DNA from: M3007 sp038246345
Lineage (GTDB): Bacteria > Bacteroidota > Bacteroidia > Chitinophagales > Saprospiraceae
DNA: 26,406 nt
Assembly (NCBI GenBank): GCA_038246345.1
Contig: JBBRWA010000049.1
Span: 1-26,406, forward strand
Reading direction: 5' to 3'
The notes below the pieces were generated by a model. It worked only from the letters and a program-made list of their open reading frames with translations. It ran no database searches and was not told the DNA's origin. Below are positions 16,193 to 22,900 of the stretch, one piece after another. The first letter of the stretch is position 1; every line of letters begins with the position of its first letter. A program made the position numbers and the translations under genes.

Positions 16193-16312
16193 GAGGGTTT
16201 CAGGTTTTTGGTTGTGCTGCTGGCTTGGGTTGAGATTCCAATTAATGAGGTTTCTGGTTTCAGATGGTTTCCGGTTTCTGGTTGTGCTTCGAGTTTGGAC
16301 TGAGATTCCAAT
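16180..16312. repeat. 63-bp direct duplication (two copies, about 84% identical)
   Basis: Copies at 16180-16242 and 16250-16312 differ at about ten of 63 positions. Both start with GTTTC tracts, share TTGGTTGTGCT-like centres and end in GAGATTCCAAT. Confidence 0.75.
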
Positions 16313-16687
16313 GGTGTCGTAAAAACTTGTGCCAGCACTTGTTTTTTGGCAAAAAGGGGGAGCAAAAAGTGAAGACGATGTTGGTGGTATTGAATGTGCT
16401 GGGAATGAAATTTGGCTAGGAATAAATTCTTTCCGCCTTGCTTGGTGTTCCTCCACCATCGCCCAACGTTCTGAACCAACCGCAAGCCGCCCTGCGTGGG
16501 TGTTTTCACCACGCAGGAAACGTACTCCACGATGTACCCAATCCACAACCCCTCACTTATTTGGGCTTTGTTTTTTGCGCCATTTTAGGAATGGGCTTCC
16601 TTTAATGTGTGAGTATAAAAAGTGCGTATATTTACGCTTTGGTGGCTATATGCCGATAAAACAAATTTTAAAAACGATCTAATACAC

Positions 16688-16936
16688 ATGGAGCAAAAAG
16701 AACTATCCAAATTAACAGACCAAGAGCTGTTAAACGAAGCAAAAAAGACCAAATTATCGCCCATCGCTAATGCGCTGTTTATTGGGTTTATGGCTGGAAT
16801 AATAATTTACAGCGTAGCAAAAAGCACTTGGGGGTTTTTCACATTAATTCCTTTGTTTTTTATTTATAAATTAATAAAAGATTCGAAACGCAATGAAGCA
16901 TTGGAAATCCTTTTGAAGGAACGGAATTTGAAATAA
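16688..16936 (+). CDS. Small two-TM protein of a Bacteroidota hypothetical family
   Basis: 82 residues from the ATG at 16688. A charged N-terminal helix (EQKELSKLTDQELLNEAKKTK) precedes two membrane segments (ANALFIGFMAGIIIYSVA and WGFFTLIPLFFIYKLI) and a basic tail (KDSKRNEALEILLKERNLK). I recognise this as a common uncharacterised family in Bacteroidota; no function is known to me. The open frame extends upstream to 16622, but the N-terminus MEQKEL matches the family start. Codon use is clearly more A/T-rich than in the flanking genes, pointing to a foreign or cassette-like origin. Confidence 0.75.
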   Translation: MEQKELSKLTDQELLNEAKKTKLSPIANALFIGFMAGIIIYSVAKSTWGFFTLIPLFFIYKLIKDSKRNEALEILLKERNLK

Positions 16937-16954
16937 GTGACAATTCATGCAAAT

Positions 16955-16970
16955 AAGCCCGTTAGCGGTC
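16955..16970. other. AAGCCCGTTAGCGGTC motif between the two island genes
   Basis: This G/C-rich word stands out in an A/T-rich gap, 19 bp after the small gene and 56 bp before the porin gene. Its GTTAGCG resembles, but does not fully match, the GTTRRRY core of integron attC sites. A GCCCAAC (GYYYAAC-like) lies at 16461-16467 before the small gene. It could be a recombination scar of cassette-type gain; this is weak. Confidence 0.25.
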
Positions 16971-17025
16971 ATCCTACAAACAATAAAAAACAGTCGAAGA
17001 CTTATTTATTCAATGACAAGCAGCA

Positions 17026-18213
17026 ATGAAAAGAACAATTATTAATTTAATTATTTTGCATATTTTAATGCTTAGCTTCAATTGTTTAGCACAGGTAAAA
17101 AATGCTTCTATTAATATGGAATTTGGAAAAGGAGTTCAATTTACATCTGCCGATTCTTTATTTACAATGGCAATAAGTGGTAGAGTTCAAAGCGTGTTTG
17201 AAGGTAGAAGCGATATTACAAATGAAACTACAGGTGCCGATTTCTTGCTTCGAAGGTCTCGCTTAAATATTCAAGGTACAGCATTTAATCCCAAATTTTC
17301 GTATCGAATTCAAGTGGGTTTTGCTCATGGTGATATAAGTTCGGCCAATAGTACCGTGCAAAATAATTTGATATTGAGAGATGCCATGCTTTTTTACAAA
17401 GCTAATCAATGGCTTCGTGTTGGTTTTGGGCAGACTAAACTCCCCGGTAATCGTCAAAGGCAAGTCTCTTCTGCGAATCTTCAACTGGTAGAACGCTCCA
17501 TTTCAAACAATAATTTCACACTGGATAGAGATAAGGGTGTATGGCTATATACTAATTTCAACATTAATAAATCAGTATTAAAATCTACGCTTAGCATATC
17601 AAGTGGTGAGGGCAGAATTATATCGAATAAAAACGGAAAACTTTGTTATGCTGCCCGAATGGAATATTTGCCATTAGGGGAGTTCTCAAAAAACGGAGAC
17701 TATATTGAAGCCGACAATGAAAAAGAAAAAAAGCCGAAGCTTTCTATTGCAGTAGTATATAGTAATAATGATGCAGCAACTAGAACAATGGGGCAACTTG
17801 GAGATTTTTTATACAATGCGGAAATAGCAAGTATTCAATATTATGGTGCTGATTTGCTTTTTAAATACAATGGTTTTTCTTTTGAAGCAGAATTCTATAA
17901 TAGGAACTCAGACAAAGCTATAATTACCGATATGAAGGATACAACGCAGCGTAATTATGTTATTTCAGGGACTACCTTTATGATTCAGTCTGGCTATTTT
18001 GTAACCAAAAAGAACGAAATTGCCATTAGGTATGCTCAAATTACCCCCGAAAGAAAATTGGCTTCAATTATGAACGCACAAAAAGAGTATGTACTCGGAT
18101 TTTCTCATTACTTTTATAAACATAGTTTAAAGTTACAATCTGACGTAACCTATTTAGAAAATGGTTCTAACAATAGTTTAATCTATAGATTGTCTGGCGT
18201 TGTTACATTTTGA
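17026..18213 (+). CDS. Phosphate-selective porin O/P family outer-membrane protein
   Basis: 395 residues with a signal peptide ending at CLAQ (residue 23). The N-terminal strands (SLFTMAISGRVQSVFEG), the porin P hallmark FLLRRSRLNIQGTAFNPKFS, then LRDAMLFYKANQWLRVGFGQ followed by TKLPGNRQRQ and LQLVERS are characteristic of the Porin_O_P family. The chain ends in aromatic F after a run of amphipathic strands. It would form an outer-membrane channel, often for phosphate or other anions in characterised relatives; in Bacteroidota the substrate is usually unknown. The gene is conspicuously A/T-rich in third codon positions compared with recR and the protease next to it, and lies inside the 21-bp inverted repeats, so it is probably an acquired gene. 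Confidence 0.88.
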   Translation: MKRTIINLIILHILMLSFNCLAQVKNASINMEFGKGVQFTSADSLFTMAISGRVQSVFEGRSDITNETTGADFLLRRSRLNIQGTAFNPKFSYRIQVGFAHGDISSANSTVQNNLILRDAMLFYKANQWLRVGFGQTKLPGNRQRQVSSANLQLVERSISNNNFTLDRDKGVWLYTNFNINKSVLKSTLSISSGEGRIISNKNGKLCYAARMEYLPLGEFSKNGDYIEADNEKEKKPKLSIAVVYSNNDAATRTMGQLGDFLYNAEIASIQYYGADLLFKYNGFSFEAEFYNRNSDKAIITDMKDTTQRNYVISGTTFMIQSGYFVTKKNEIAIRYAQITPERKLASIMNAQKEYVLGFSHYFYKHSLKLQSDVTYLENGSNNSLIYRLSGVVTF

Positions 18214-18234
18214 TATCTTGCCAACCTGAAACCA

Positions 18235-18255
18235 TGAAACCTGAAACCTTGACAA
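18235..18255 (-). repeat. Right copy of the 21-bp inverted repeat
   Basis: Exact reverse complement of 16172-16192. It lies between the convergent porin and recR genes and could double as a transcription stop, although no T-tract hairpin is formed locally. Confidence 0.75.
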
Positions 18256-18257
18256 TC

Positions 18258-18866
18258 TTATTTGATTTCGTACGGCATCCTTGCCACAATACTCCGCCCC
18301 AGCGTCACCTCATCCGCATATTCCAAGTCGCCGCCGAAAGATACCCCGCGCGCGATGGCGCTCACCTGCACACCCAGCGGCTGTAATTTCTTGCTTAAAT
18401 AATAAATAGTAGTCTCCCCCTCTATGGTGGGGCTAATGGCCATGATGGCTTCCTTCATTTCACCTGCTCGGGCGCGTTCAGCTAAAGATTCGATGTTCAG
18501 GTCGTTGGGGCCGATGCCTTCGATGGGTGAAATGATGCCGCCCAGTACGTGGTACAAGCCGCGGTATTGAGATGTTTCTTCAATGGCCATCAGGTCGCGC
18601 ACATTCTCTACGACACATACCAGACTGCGGTCGCGGCGCGGGTCGCTACAAATTTGGCATTGCTCGGCATCGGAAAAATTGTGGCAAGTGATGCATTCCC
18701 GAATGCCTTCGCGCATGGCCGACAAGGCGGTTGTGAACTGCTCGGTGGTCATTTTGTCCTGCTTCAACAGGTGCAGCACCAGGCGCAGCGCCGTTTTTCG
18801 TCCAATGCCGGGCAGGGAAGCGAAGGCCTCCACTGCTTTTTCTATGAGTTTTGAAGAAAAGGTCAT
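18258..18866 (-). CDS. recR: Recombination mediator RecR
   Basis: 202 residues, the standard RecR length. In order: a helix-hairpin-helix (LPGIGRKTALRLVLHLL, about 18-34), a four-Cys zinc finger (C58, C61, C70, C73: CITCHNFSDAEQCQIC), then a Toprim domain beginning LVCVVENVRDLMAIE and continuing through YRGLYHVLGGIISPIEGIGP. The C-terminal GETTIYYLSKKL and ARGVSFGGDLEYADEVTLGR are the family signatures. With RecO it loads RecA on SSB-coated gaps in the RecFOR pathway, in the cytoplasm. It is divergent from the MmcQ gene, 33 bp apart. All expected motifs are intact. Confidence 0.97.
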   Translation of the reverse strand: MTFSSKLIEKAVEAFASLPGIGRKTALRLVLHLLKQDKMTTEQFTTALSAMREGIRECITCHNFSDAEQCQICSDPRRDRSLVCVVENVRDLMAIEETSQYRGLYHVLGGIISPIEGIGPNDLNIESLAERARAGEMKEAIMAISPTIEGETTIYYLSKKLQPLGVQVSAIARGVSFGGDLEYADEVTLGRSIVARMPYEIK

Positions 18867-18899
18867 GTTCTCGTTTTATTTTTACGCAACTACCGTAGC

Positions 18900-19256
18900 A
18901 TGATATCAACAGAAACATTCCGCCAGTTTGCGCTCTCGCTGCCCGAGGCAGACGAGCAGCCGCATTTTGATAAAACTTCGTTTCGGGTGAAAAATAAAAT
19001 TTTTGCAACCCTCAACAAGGCAGAAAACCGTGGAACGCTCCGTTTTTCACTTGAAAACCAGGATGTTTTCACCATCATCAGCAAAGGTGCTATTTTTCCA
19101 GTTCCCAACAAATGGGGAAAGTACGGTTGGACGAACATTGACCTAACAATAGCTGGGTGGGAACTGTGTCAGGATGCCATTCGGAGCGCCTGGTGTTGTG
19201 TGGCACCCCATAAACTTTTGGTCCAGCACCCGGAACTGAATTTTGACGCGGAGTAG
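18900..19256 (+). CDS. MmcQ/YjbR family protein
   Basis: 118 residues, typical of the family. Signatures: the N-terminal helix ETFRQFALSLPEADEQPHFDK, the strand SFRVKNKIFATLN, and the C-terminal GWTNIDLTIAG followed by helices ending in APHKLL. The fold is CyaY-like with a double-wing DNA-binding-like motif; the biological role is not established. The gene starts 33 bp from the divergent recR start, so the two probably share a compact promoter region. A long perfect hairpin follows, before the convergent NtrC gene. Confidence 0.9.
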   Translation: MISTETFRQFALSLPEADEQPHFDKTSFRVKNKIFATLNKAENRGTLRFSLENQDVFTIISKGAIFPVPNKWGKYGWTNIDLTIAGWELCQDAIRSAWCCVAPHKLLVQHPELNFDAE

Positions 19257-19281
19257 GTGCTTTTAGCACTCCCAAAAAAGA

Positions 19282-19393
19282 TTTCACACAACGACACAAC
19301 GAACACAACGTCCAATATGTGCATAGCCTTAAGTGCTGGCCCCCTTGGCTTAAGCGTTATTTTACGTTGTGTTCGTTGTGTCGTTGTGTGAAA
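19282..19393. terminator. Perfect 30-bp inverted repeat built from ACACAACG words, bidirectional terminator
   Basis: Arms at 19282-19311 and 19364-19393 are perfectly complementary. Each arm is made of three CACAACG words. An A-run precedes (19274-19279) and a T-run follows (19395-19401), giving a T-tract on both strands. It sits between convergent genes, exactly where a two-way terminator is expected. The 52-nt loop contains its own smaller dyad (CTTAAG...CTTAAG region, 19328-19353). Confidence 0.85.
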
Positions 19394-19417
19394 CATTTTT
19401 TATGTCGTGTAGGTGCT

Positions 19418-20797
19418 TCACAACTGGTATTTTTCAAGTCGGCGATATAGTGAAGCCCGTGTAAGCCCCAATTCCTGCGCCGCTTCCGTGATGTTACCAT
19501 GGTATTTTTCCAAAGCTTTCACGATCAATTGCTTTTCCATTTCATCCAGGTTCATAGTGGGTAAATCATTGCCCGTTTGGGCATTTCTTGCATCGCGAAA
19601 AAAGAAATCTTCCACCTGCAATTTTTCCGTTTTGGACATGATAACTGCCCGCTCCACAGCGTGTTGCAATTCGCGGATGTTACCGGGCCAGGCGTAGCGC
19701 ATCATTTCTTTCAGCAGCGCAGCACTCATGCCATTAGAGGTGCGCTTGTATTTTTGGGAAAACTGTTGCAAAAAGTGCAGGGCTAGTGGTTCAATGTCGT
19801 CCACGCGCTCGCGCAGCGGCGGCAACTGAATTTCAATGGTATTGATGCGGTAAAGCAGGTCTTGCCGGAAATCGCGGTTGCCCACCGAGGCATACAAGTC
19901 TTGGTTGGTGGCGGCCACCACGCGCACATTCACGGATCGACTGCGGTTGGAACCCACGCGGGTAATGGCTTTTTCCTGCAATACGGTGAGCAGTTTGGAT
20001 TGTTGTGCCAGGGGCAGGTTGGCGATTTCATCCAAAAAAATGGTGCCGCCGTCGGCAGCTTCAAAACGGCCCGGACGGTCGTCGCGCGCATCGGTGAAGG
20101 CACCTTTTACGTGGCCGAACAGCTCACTTTCAAACAGGGTTTCCGTGATGGCGCCCAGGTCGACTTTTACAAAATTCCCCTGTGCGCGGGTGCTTTGTGC
20201 GTGAATGGCTTGTGCTACGAGGTCTTTGCCGGTTCCGTTTTCGCCGAGCAGCAGCACGTTGGCATCGGTATCCGCGATGCGGCTGACGGTTTGCATCACC
20301 GTTTCCATGGCTTCGCTGCGGTAAATGATTTGGGGCATATCCCGGGCAGCGGCCAGGTTGGCACCGGATTGTCGGGAAATGAGTCGGTCGTTTTGTTCGA
20401 TGCTGGAGCTCAGGCGCATGGCGGCGTGCAGGGTGCCCAGCAATTTTTCGTTGTCCCAGGGCTTGAGCACGAAGTCGGTCGCGCCGTTTTTGATGGCTTG
20501 CACGGCCAATTCAACGTCGCCAAACGCGGTGATAAGCACCACGACGGCGTTCGGGTCAATTTGCAGGATGCGTTCCAACCAGTCGAGTCCTTCCTGCCCC
20601 GAGTGGCGGTTACTTTTCCCGAAATTCATGTCGAGCATGATGACCTCGAATTTCTGGGCAGCGAGCAGGGCGGGTATTTCTGCGGGATCGCGGGAGGTTT
20701 CCACAGCGGCGAAGTGCCGTTTTAGCAGCAGTTTTCCCGCGCTGAGTACGCCAGGGTTGTCGTCGACAATGAGGATTTTTGCTTCGTTCATCTGCAT
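19418..20797 (-). CDS. Sigma-54-dependent response regulator, NtrC family
   Basis: 459 residues. The receiver domain (about 5-125) has D12/D13, phospho-acceptor D56 (MLDMNFG) and K112 (VLKPWDN). The AAA+ domain (about 155-390) has Walker A GENGTGKD at 185-192, Walker B GGTIFLDE at 250-257 and the sigma-54 loop at 232-237, which reads GAFTDA rather than GAFTGA. A C-terminal Fis-type helix-turn-helix (GNITEAAQELGLTRASLYRRL) binds DNA. It would activate sigma-54 promoters after phosphorylation. No histidine kinase is adjacent on either side within the window: downstream is a convergent gene, upstream is a 547-bp repeat region. An alternative ATG lies two codons in (20791). Confidence 0.95.
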   Translation of the reverse strand: MQMNEAKILIVDDNPGVLSAGKLLLKRHFAAVETSRDPAEIPALLAAQKFEVIMLDMNFGKSNRHSGQEGLDWLERILQIDPNAVVVLITAFGDVELAVQAIKNGATDFVLKPWDNEKLLGTLHAAMRLSSSIEQNDRLISRQSGANLAAARDMPQIIYRSEAMETVMQTVSRIADTDANVLLLGENGTGKDLVAQAIHAQSTRAQGNFVKVDLGAITETLFESELFGHVKGAFTDARDDRPGRFEAADGGTIFLDEIANLPLAQQSKLLTVLQEKAITRVGSNRSRSVNVRVVAATNQDLYASVGNRDFRQDLLYRINTIEIQLPPLRERVDDIEPLALHFLQQFSQKYKRTSNGMSAALLKEMMRYAWPGNIRELQHAVERAVIMSKTEKLQVEDFFFRDARNAQTGNDLPTMNLDEMEKQLIVKALEKYHGNITEAAQELGLTRASLYRRLEKYQL

Positions 20798-20932
20798 GAT
20801 AGCTTAGTAGAGGGCAAAGACAATGCCCGGTGCTAATTGACTGCAAATCAACGGTTTTTTTTTGAGATCGTGTTCGAAATCGGACACTTGTGTGCGAAAA
20901 TTGACCCGTTATCGTCTCCGGTATTTGTTTAT

Positions 20933-21010
20933 ACTTATTGGTCGGACGAAGAAAATTCGTCAGACCAAATGGCCCTCGTCTGACCACTTTTCGTGGTCAG
21001 ACGAATAAGT
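20933..21010. repeat. Palindromic element B (second copy of the 78-bp core)
   Basis: Same length and layout as 5156-5233: outer ACTTATT/AATAAGT, hairpin one with GACGAA...TTCGTC, hairpin two with CGTCTGACCAC...GTGGTCAGACG. The four differences from copy A all fall at positions that pair with each other: one T-A to A-T swap, and one C.T mismatch that becomes a T-A pair. Similarity extends outwards as TTTGT before and ATTCGGGAT at 21071-21079 after. It lies upstream of the NtrC gene, not at its end, so it is not that gene's terminator. Confidence 0.88.
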
Positions 21011-21078
21011 AAAGACCGATGCTGCACCTCCCCTAAATGCTTTTTCTGACAAAATGGGCAGTTCCTGAGAATTCGGGA

Positions 21079-21138
21079 TCAATTATGTTTGCTTAGAAAT
21101 GCCTCAAGCATCTTTAATGCAGTTTTACCCTTCAAATT
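21079..21138 (-). pseudogene. Possible C-terminal remnant of an unknown gene
   Basis: On the minus strand a short frame reads NLKGKTALKMLEAFLSKHN followed by a stop. It is preceded in frame by a stop codon formed inside the first array motif at 21142. Amphipathic and coding-like, it may be the tail of a gene cut by arrival of the repeat array, but 19 residues are too few to be sure and no family is recognised. Confidence 0.2.
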
Positions 21139-21141
21139 TTC

Positions 21142-21317
21142 TTATACCGGGCTAAATCCTTTCTTTCTTCCTAGTTTTAGCCAGCTATGATTCCTTATAT
21201 CGGGCTAAAATTATTATTTTTGTACAGATTTAGCCCGGTATAGTTTTTTATATCCAGCTAAATCTATTATTTTTGTGCAGTTTTAGCCCGATATAATTTT
21301 TTATATCCAGCTAAATC
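21142..21317 (+). repeat. Regular 53-bp repeat array of alternating 17-mers upstream of the ATPase
   Basis: A 17-nt motif, TTATAYCSRGCTAAAWC, occurs seven times in strictly alternating orientation. Forward copies start at 21142, 21195, 21248 and 21301; reverse copies at 21174, 21227 and 21280. Spacers are exactly 15, 4, 15, 4, 15, 4 bp, giving a 53-bp period. The last two full units (21213-21265 and 21266-21318) differ at four of 53 positions. The 15-bp spacers of units two and three contain TATTTTTG (21215-21222 and 21268-21275), which fits the -7 consensus TAnnTTTG. A degenerate eighth motif (GATTTAGGCAATATGGG, 21333-21349) sits at the expected 15-bp spacing and covers the ATPase start codon. 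Confidence 0.92.
21268..21275 (+). promoter_or_regulatory. Candidate -7 box inside the last repeat unit
   Basis: TATTTTTG fits TAnnTTTG and lies between an inverted pair of 17-mers (21248-21264 and 21280-21296), a layout expected of a promoter flanked by operator half-sites. A transcript from here would start near 21282 and carry the last motif pair in its leader. Confidence 0.45.
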
Positions 21318-21344
21318 TTTCAATCTCACCATGATTTAGGCAAT

Positions 21345-22787
21345 ATGGGAAACCCAACATTCATCGGCCGCAAAGAAGAACAAGCCATCCTGCACAAAGC
21401 ATTCAACTCCAATGAAGCCGAAATGGTGGCTGTTATTGGCAGAAGACGCGTTGGAAAGACCTTTCTGGTGCGATCGGTATACGAAAAGCACCTGGATTTT
21501 GAAATTACCGGCATCCAAAATGCCACGATGCGCCAGCAGCTCGACAACTTTACAGCCAAACTGAATGCTTATGCCCAGCCCATTCTACCATTTCAGCGGC
21601 CTTCGAATTGGATGGGTGCTTTTCAGATGCTGGTTACTTATTTGGAAAGCATTGAAAAACCGGAGCGGATGGTCGTTTTTTTGGATGAATTACCTTGGCT
21701 GGCAACGCGGAAATCTGATTTTCTCAAATGGCTGGGCTGGTTTTGGAACAGTTGGGCATCGCAAAAAAACATTGTGGTGGTGATCTGTGGTTCTGCCGCC
21801 TCTTGGATGATTGCCAACGTGGTTCGGGATCGTGGGGGCCTTCACAACCGAATTACGCGGCGTATTTTTCTGCAACCATTTAATTTAGCCGAAACAGAAC
21901 AGTTTTTTCAAAGCCGTGGTATCACTTTCGATCGGTACCAGCTTATTCAATTGTACATGGCTTTTGGCGGTGTTCCCCATTATTTGAAAGAAGTTGAACG
22001 CGGAAAAAGTGCTGCTCAAATCATTGATGAACTTTGTTTTTCACCCAATGGCTTGTTGCGTGACGAATTTATGATGCTTTATCCGGCACTGTTCGAAAAT
22101 GCAGCAGTACACATCAGTATTGTTCAATCCTTAGCCCAAACCTGGCAGGGTTTAACGAGAAGTGACATAATTGATAAAGCCAAACTGACCAATGGCGGAA
22201 GTACCAGTCGAGCCCTTGAGGAACTAGTCAGCTCAGGTTTTGTATCCATGTATTATTCATTTGGGAAAAAGAAAAAGGAGATGCGTTATCGTTTGACGGA
22301 TGAATACTCCTTGTTCTACCTCCAATTTATTGAGGATATCCGCGGGGAAGGAAAGGGGGCTTGGCAAAAGCTCAGTCAGACACAGGCATGGAAAAGTTGG
22401 AGCGGGTATGCTTTTGAAAACATTGCCCTCAAACACGTTGCGCAGATCAAAAAAGCACTGGGTATTGCAGGCGTTTATACCGAATCTTCTGCATTTTACG
22501 CAAAAGGAGATGCCAATCAACCAGGTGTTCAGATAGACTTATTGATCGATAGAAACGACCATACCATTAACCTCTGTGAGATGAAGTTCTACAACACGGA
22601 ATTTACGCCCACGCAAGCGTTTGCGCGCGAGATTCGGGCAAAGATTGCTGCTTTTAAAGCGCATACCAATACAAAAAAGCAGGTTTTTGCGACGCTTCTG
22701 ACGACCTTTCCAATTCATTCCAATGAAAATAGTCTTGGGCTAATTGACCAGGCACTGACAATGGATGTGTTGTTTGAAGAAGCGTAA
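21345..22787 (+). CDS. Archaeal-type AAA/STAND ATPase with C-terminal PD-(D/E)xK nuclease-like (DUF234-type) domain
   Basis: 480 residues. N-terminal ATPase (about 1-220): FIGRKEE start, Walker A IGRRRVGKT (31-39), Walker B MVVFLDELPWLA (D114, E115), sensor-like VVVICGSAASWM (145-154). A winged-helix region follows at about 250-320 (LTRSDIIDKAKL, ALEELVSSGFV, YRLTDEY). The C-terminal domain (about 350-480) has FEN (E359), QIDLLID (D398) and EMK (E412, K414), the spacing of a restriction-endonuclease fold. Proteins of this plan are abundant in archaea and Bacteroidota, often in many copies, with no settled function; links to mobile or conflict systems are suspected. The start ATG at 21345 is overlapped by the last array motif. 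The 3' end coincides with a truncated neighbouring gene. Confidence 0.88.
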   Translation: MGNPTFIGRKEEQAILHKAFNSNEAEMVAVIGRRRVGKTFLVRSVYEKHLDFEITGIQNATMRQQLDNFTAKLNAYAQPILPFQRPSNWMGAFQMLVTYLESIEKPERMVVFLDELPWLATRKSDFLKWLGWFWNSWASQKNIVVVICGSAASWMIANVVRDRGGLHNRITRRIFLQPFNLAETEQFFQSRGITFDRYQLIQLYMAFGGVPHYLKEVERGKSAAQIIDELCFSPNGLLRDEFMMLYPALFENAAVHISIVQSLAQTWQGLTRSDIIDKAKLTNGGSTSRALEELVSSGFVSMYYSFGKKKKEMRYRLTDEYSLFYLQFIEDIRGEGKGAWQKLSQTQAWKSWSGYAFENIALKHVAQIKKALGIAGVYTESSAFYAKGDANQPGVQIDLLIDRNDHTINLCEMKFYNTEFTPTQAFAREIRAKIAAFKAHTNTKKQVFATLLTTFPIHSNENSLGLIDQALTMDVLFEEA

Positions 22788-22898
22788 AAAAGCCGTCATG
22801 CCATAATCTTGATCCGTAAAGCACCAATCGTATTCACCGTTTGGGCCTTCAATAAAACCGTCGAGTGAAAGGCATAGGTTGAGCAGGATTTTCGACAT
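22740..22898 (-). pseudogene. Truncated dihydrofolate-reductase-family (RibD C-terminal-like) gene
   Basis: From the ATG at 22898 the minus strand begins MSKILLNLCLSLDGFIEGPN, followed by EYDWCFTDQDYGMTAFL. This is the N-terminus of the RibD_C/DHFR-like family (SLDGFIAGPNG..DW, then DYGMTEFL). The family needs about 170-190 residues; here the likeness stops at about codon 38, within a few bases of the ATPase stop codon (22785-22787), and an unrelated tail runs to a stop at 22740. The start lies 2 bp after the stop of the lipoprotein gene, so it was once the second gene of that operon. The missing part is not found elsewhere in the window. Confidence 0.75.
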
Positions 22899-22900
22899 AT

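Larger units (their letters stand above)
16013..16687. other. Repeat-rich intergenic region, no supported gene
   Basis: Overlapping open frames here lack coding character. The region holds GGTTTCA tracts (16028-16060, 16179-16290), a 63-bp direct duplication (16180-16242 and 16250-16312), the left copy of a 21-bp inverted repeat (16172-16192) and a 9-bp perfect hairpin CCTGCGTGG/CCACGCAGG at 16491-16517. TATATTTA at 16626-16633 may be a weak -7 box for the next gene. Confidence 0.6.

Noticed and set aside
16183..16548. Two overlapping minus-strand frames of about 120 residues
   Set aside because: They read through GGTTTCA repeats and show low-complexity Thr/Glu/Pro translation in both frames.
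19862..20725. 287-residue plus-strand frame opposite the NtrC gene
   Set aside because: The minus strand carries every NtrC motif in order; this frame has no recognisable domain.
20933..21010. Integron attC site
   Set aside because: The element has two hairpins closed by ACTTATT/AATAAGT and lacks the GTTRRRY/GYYYAAC cores.
21142..21317. CRISPR array
   Set aside because: Repeats alternate in orientation, spacers are 15 and 4 bp, and two of the 15-bp spacers are nearly identical; no cas genes are nearby.
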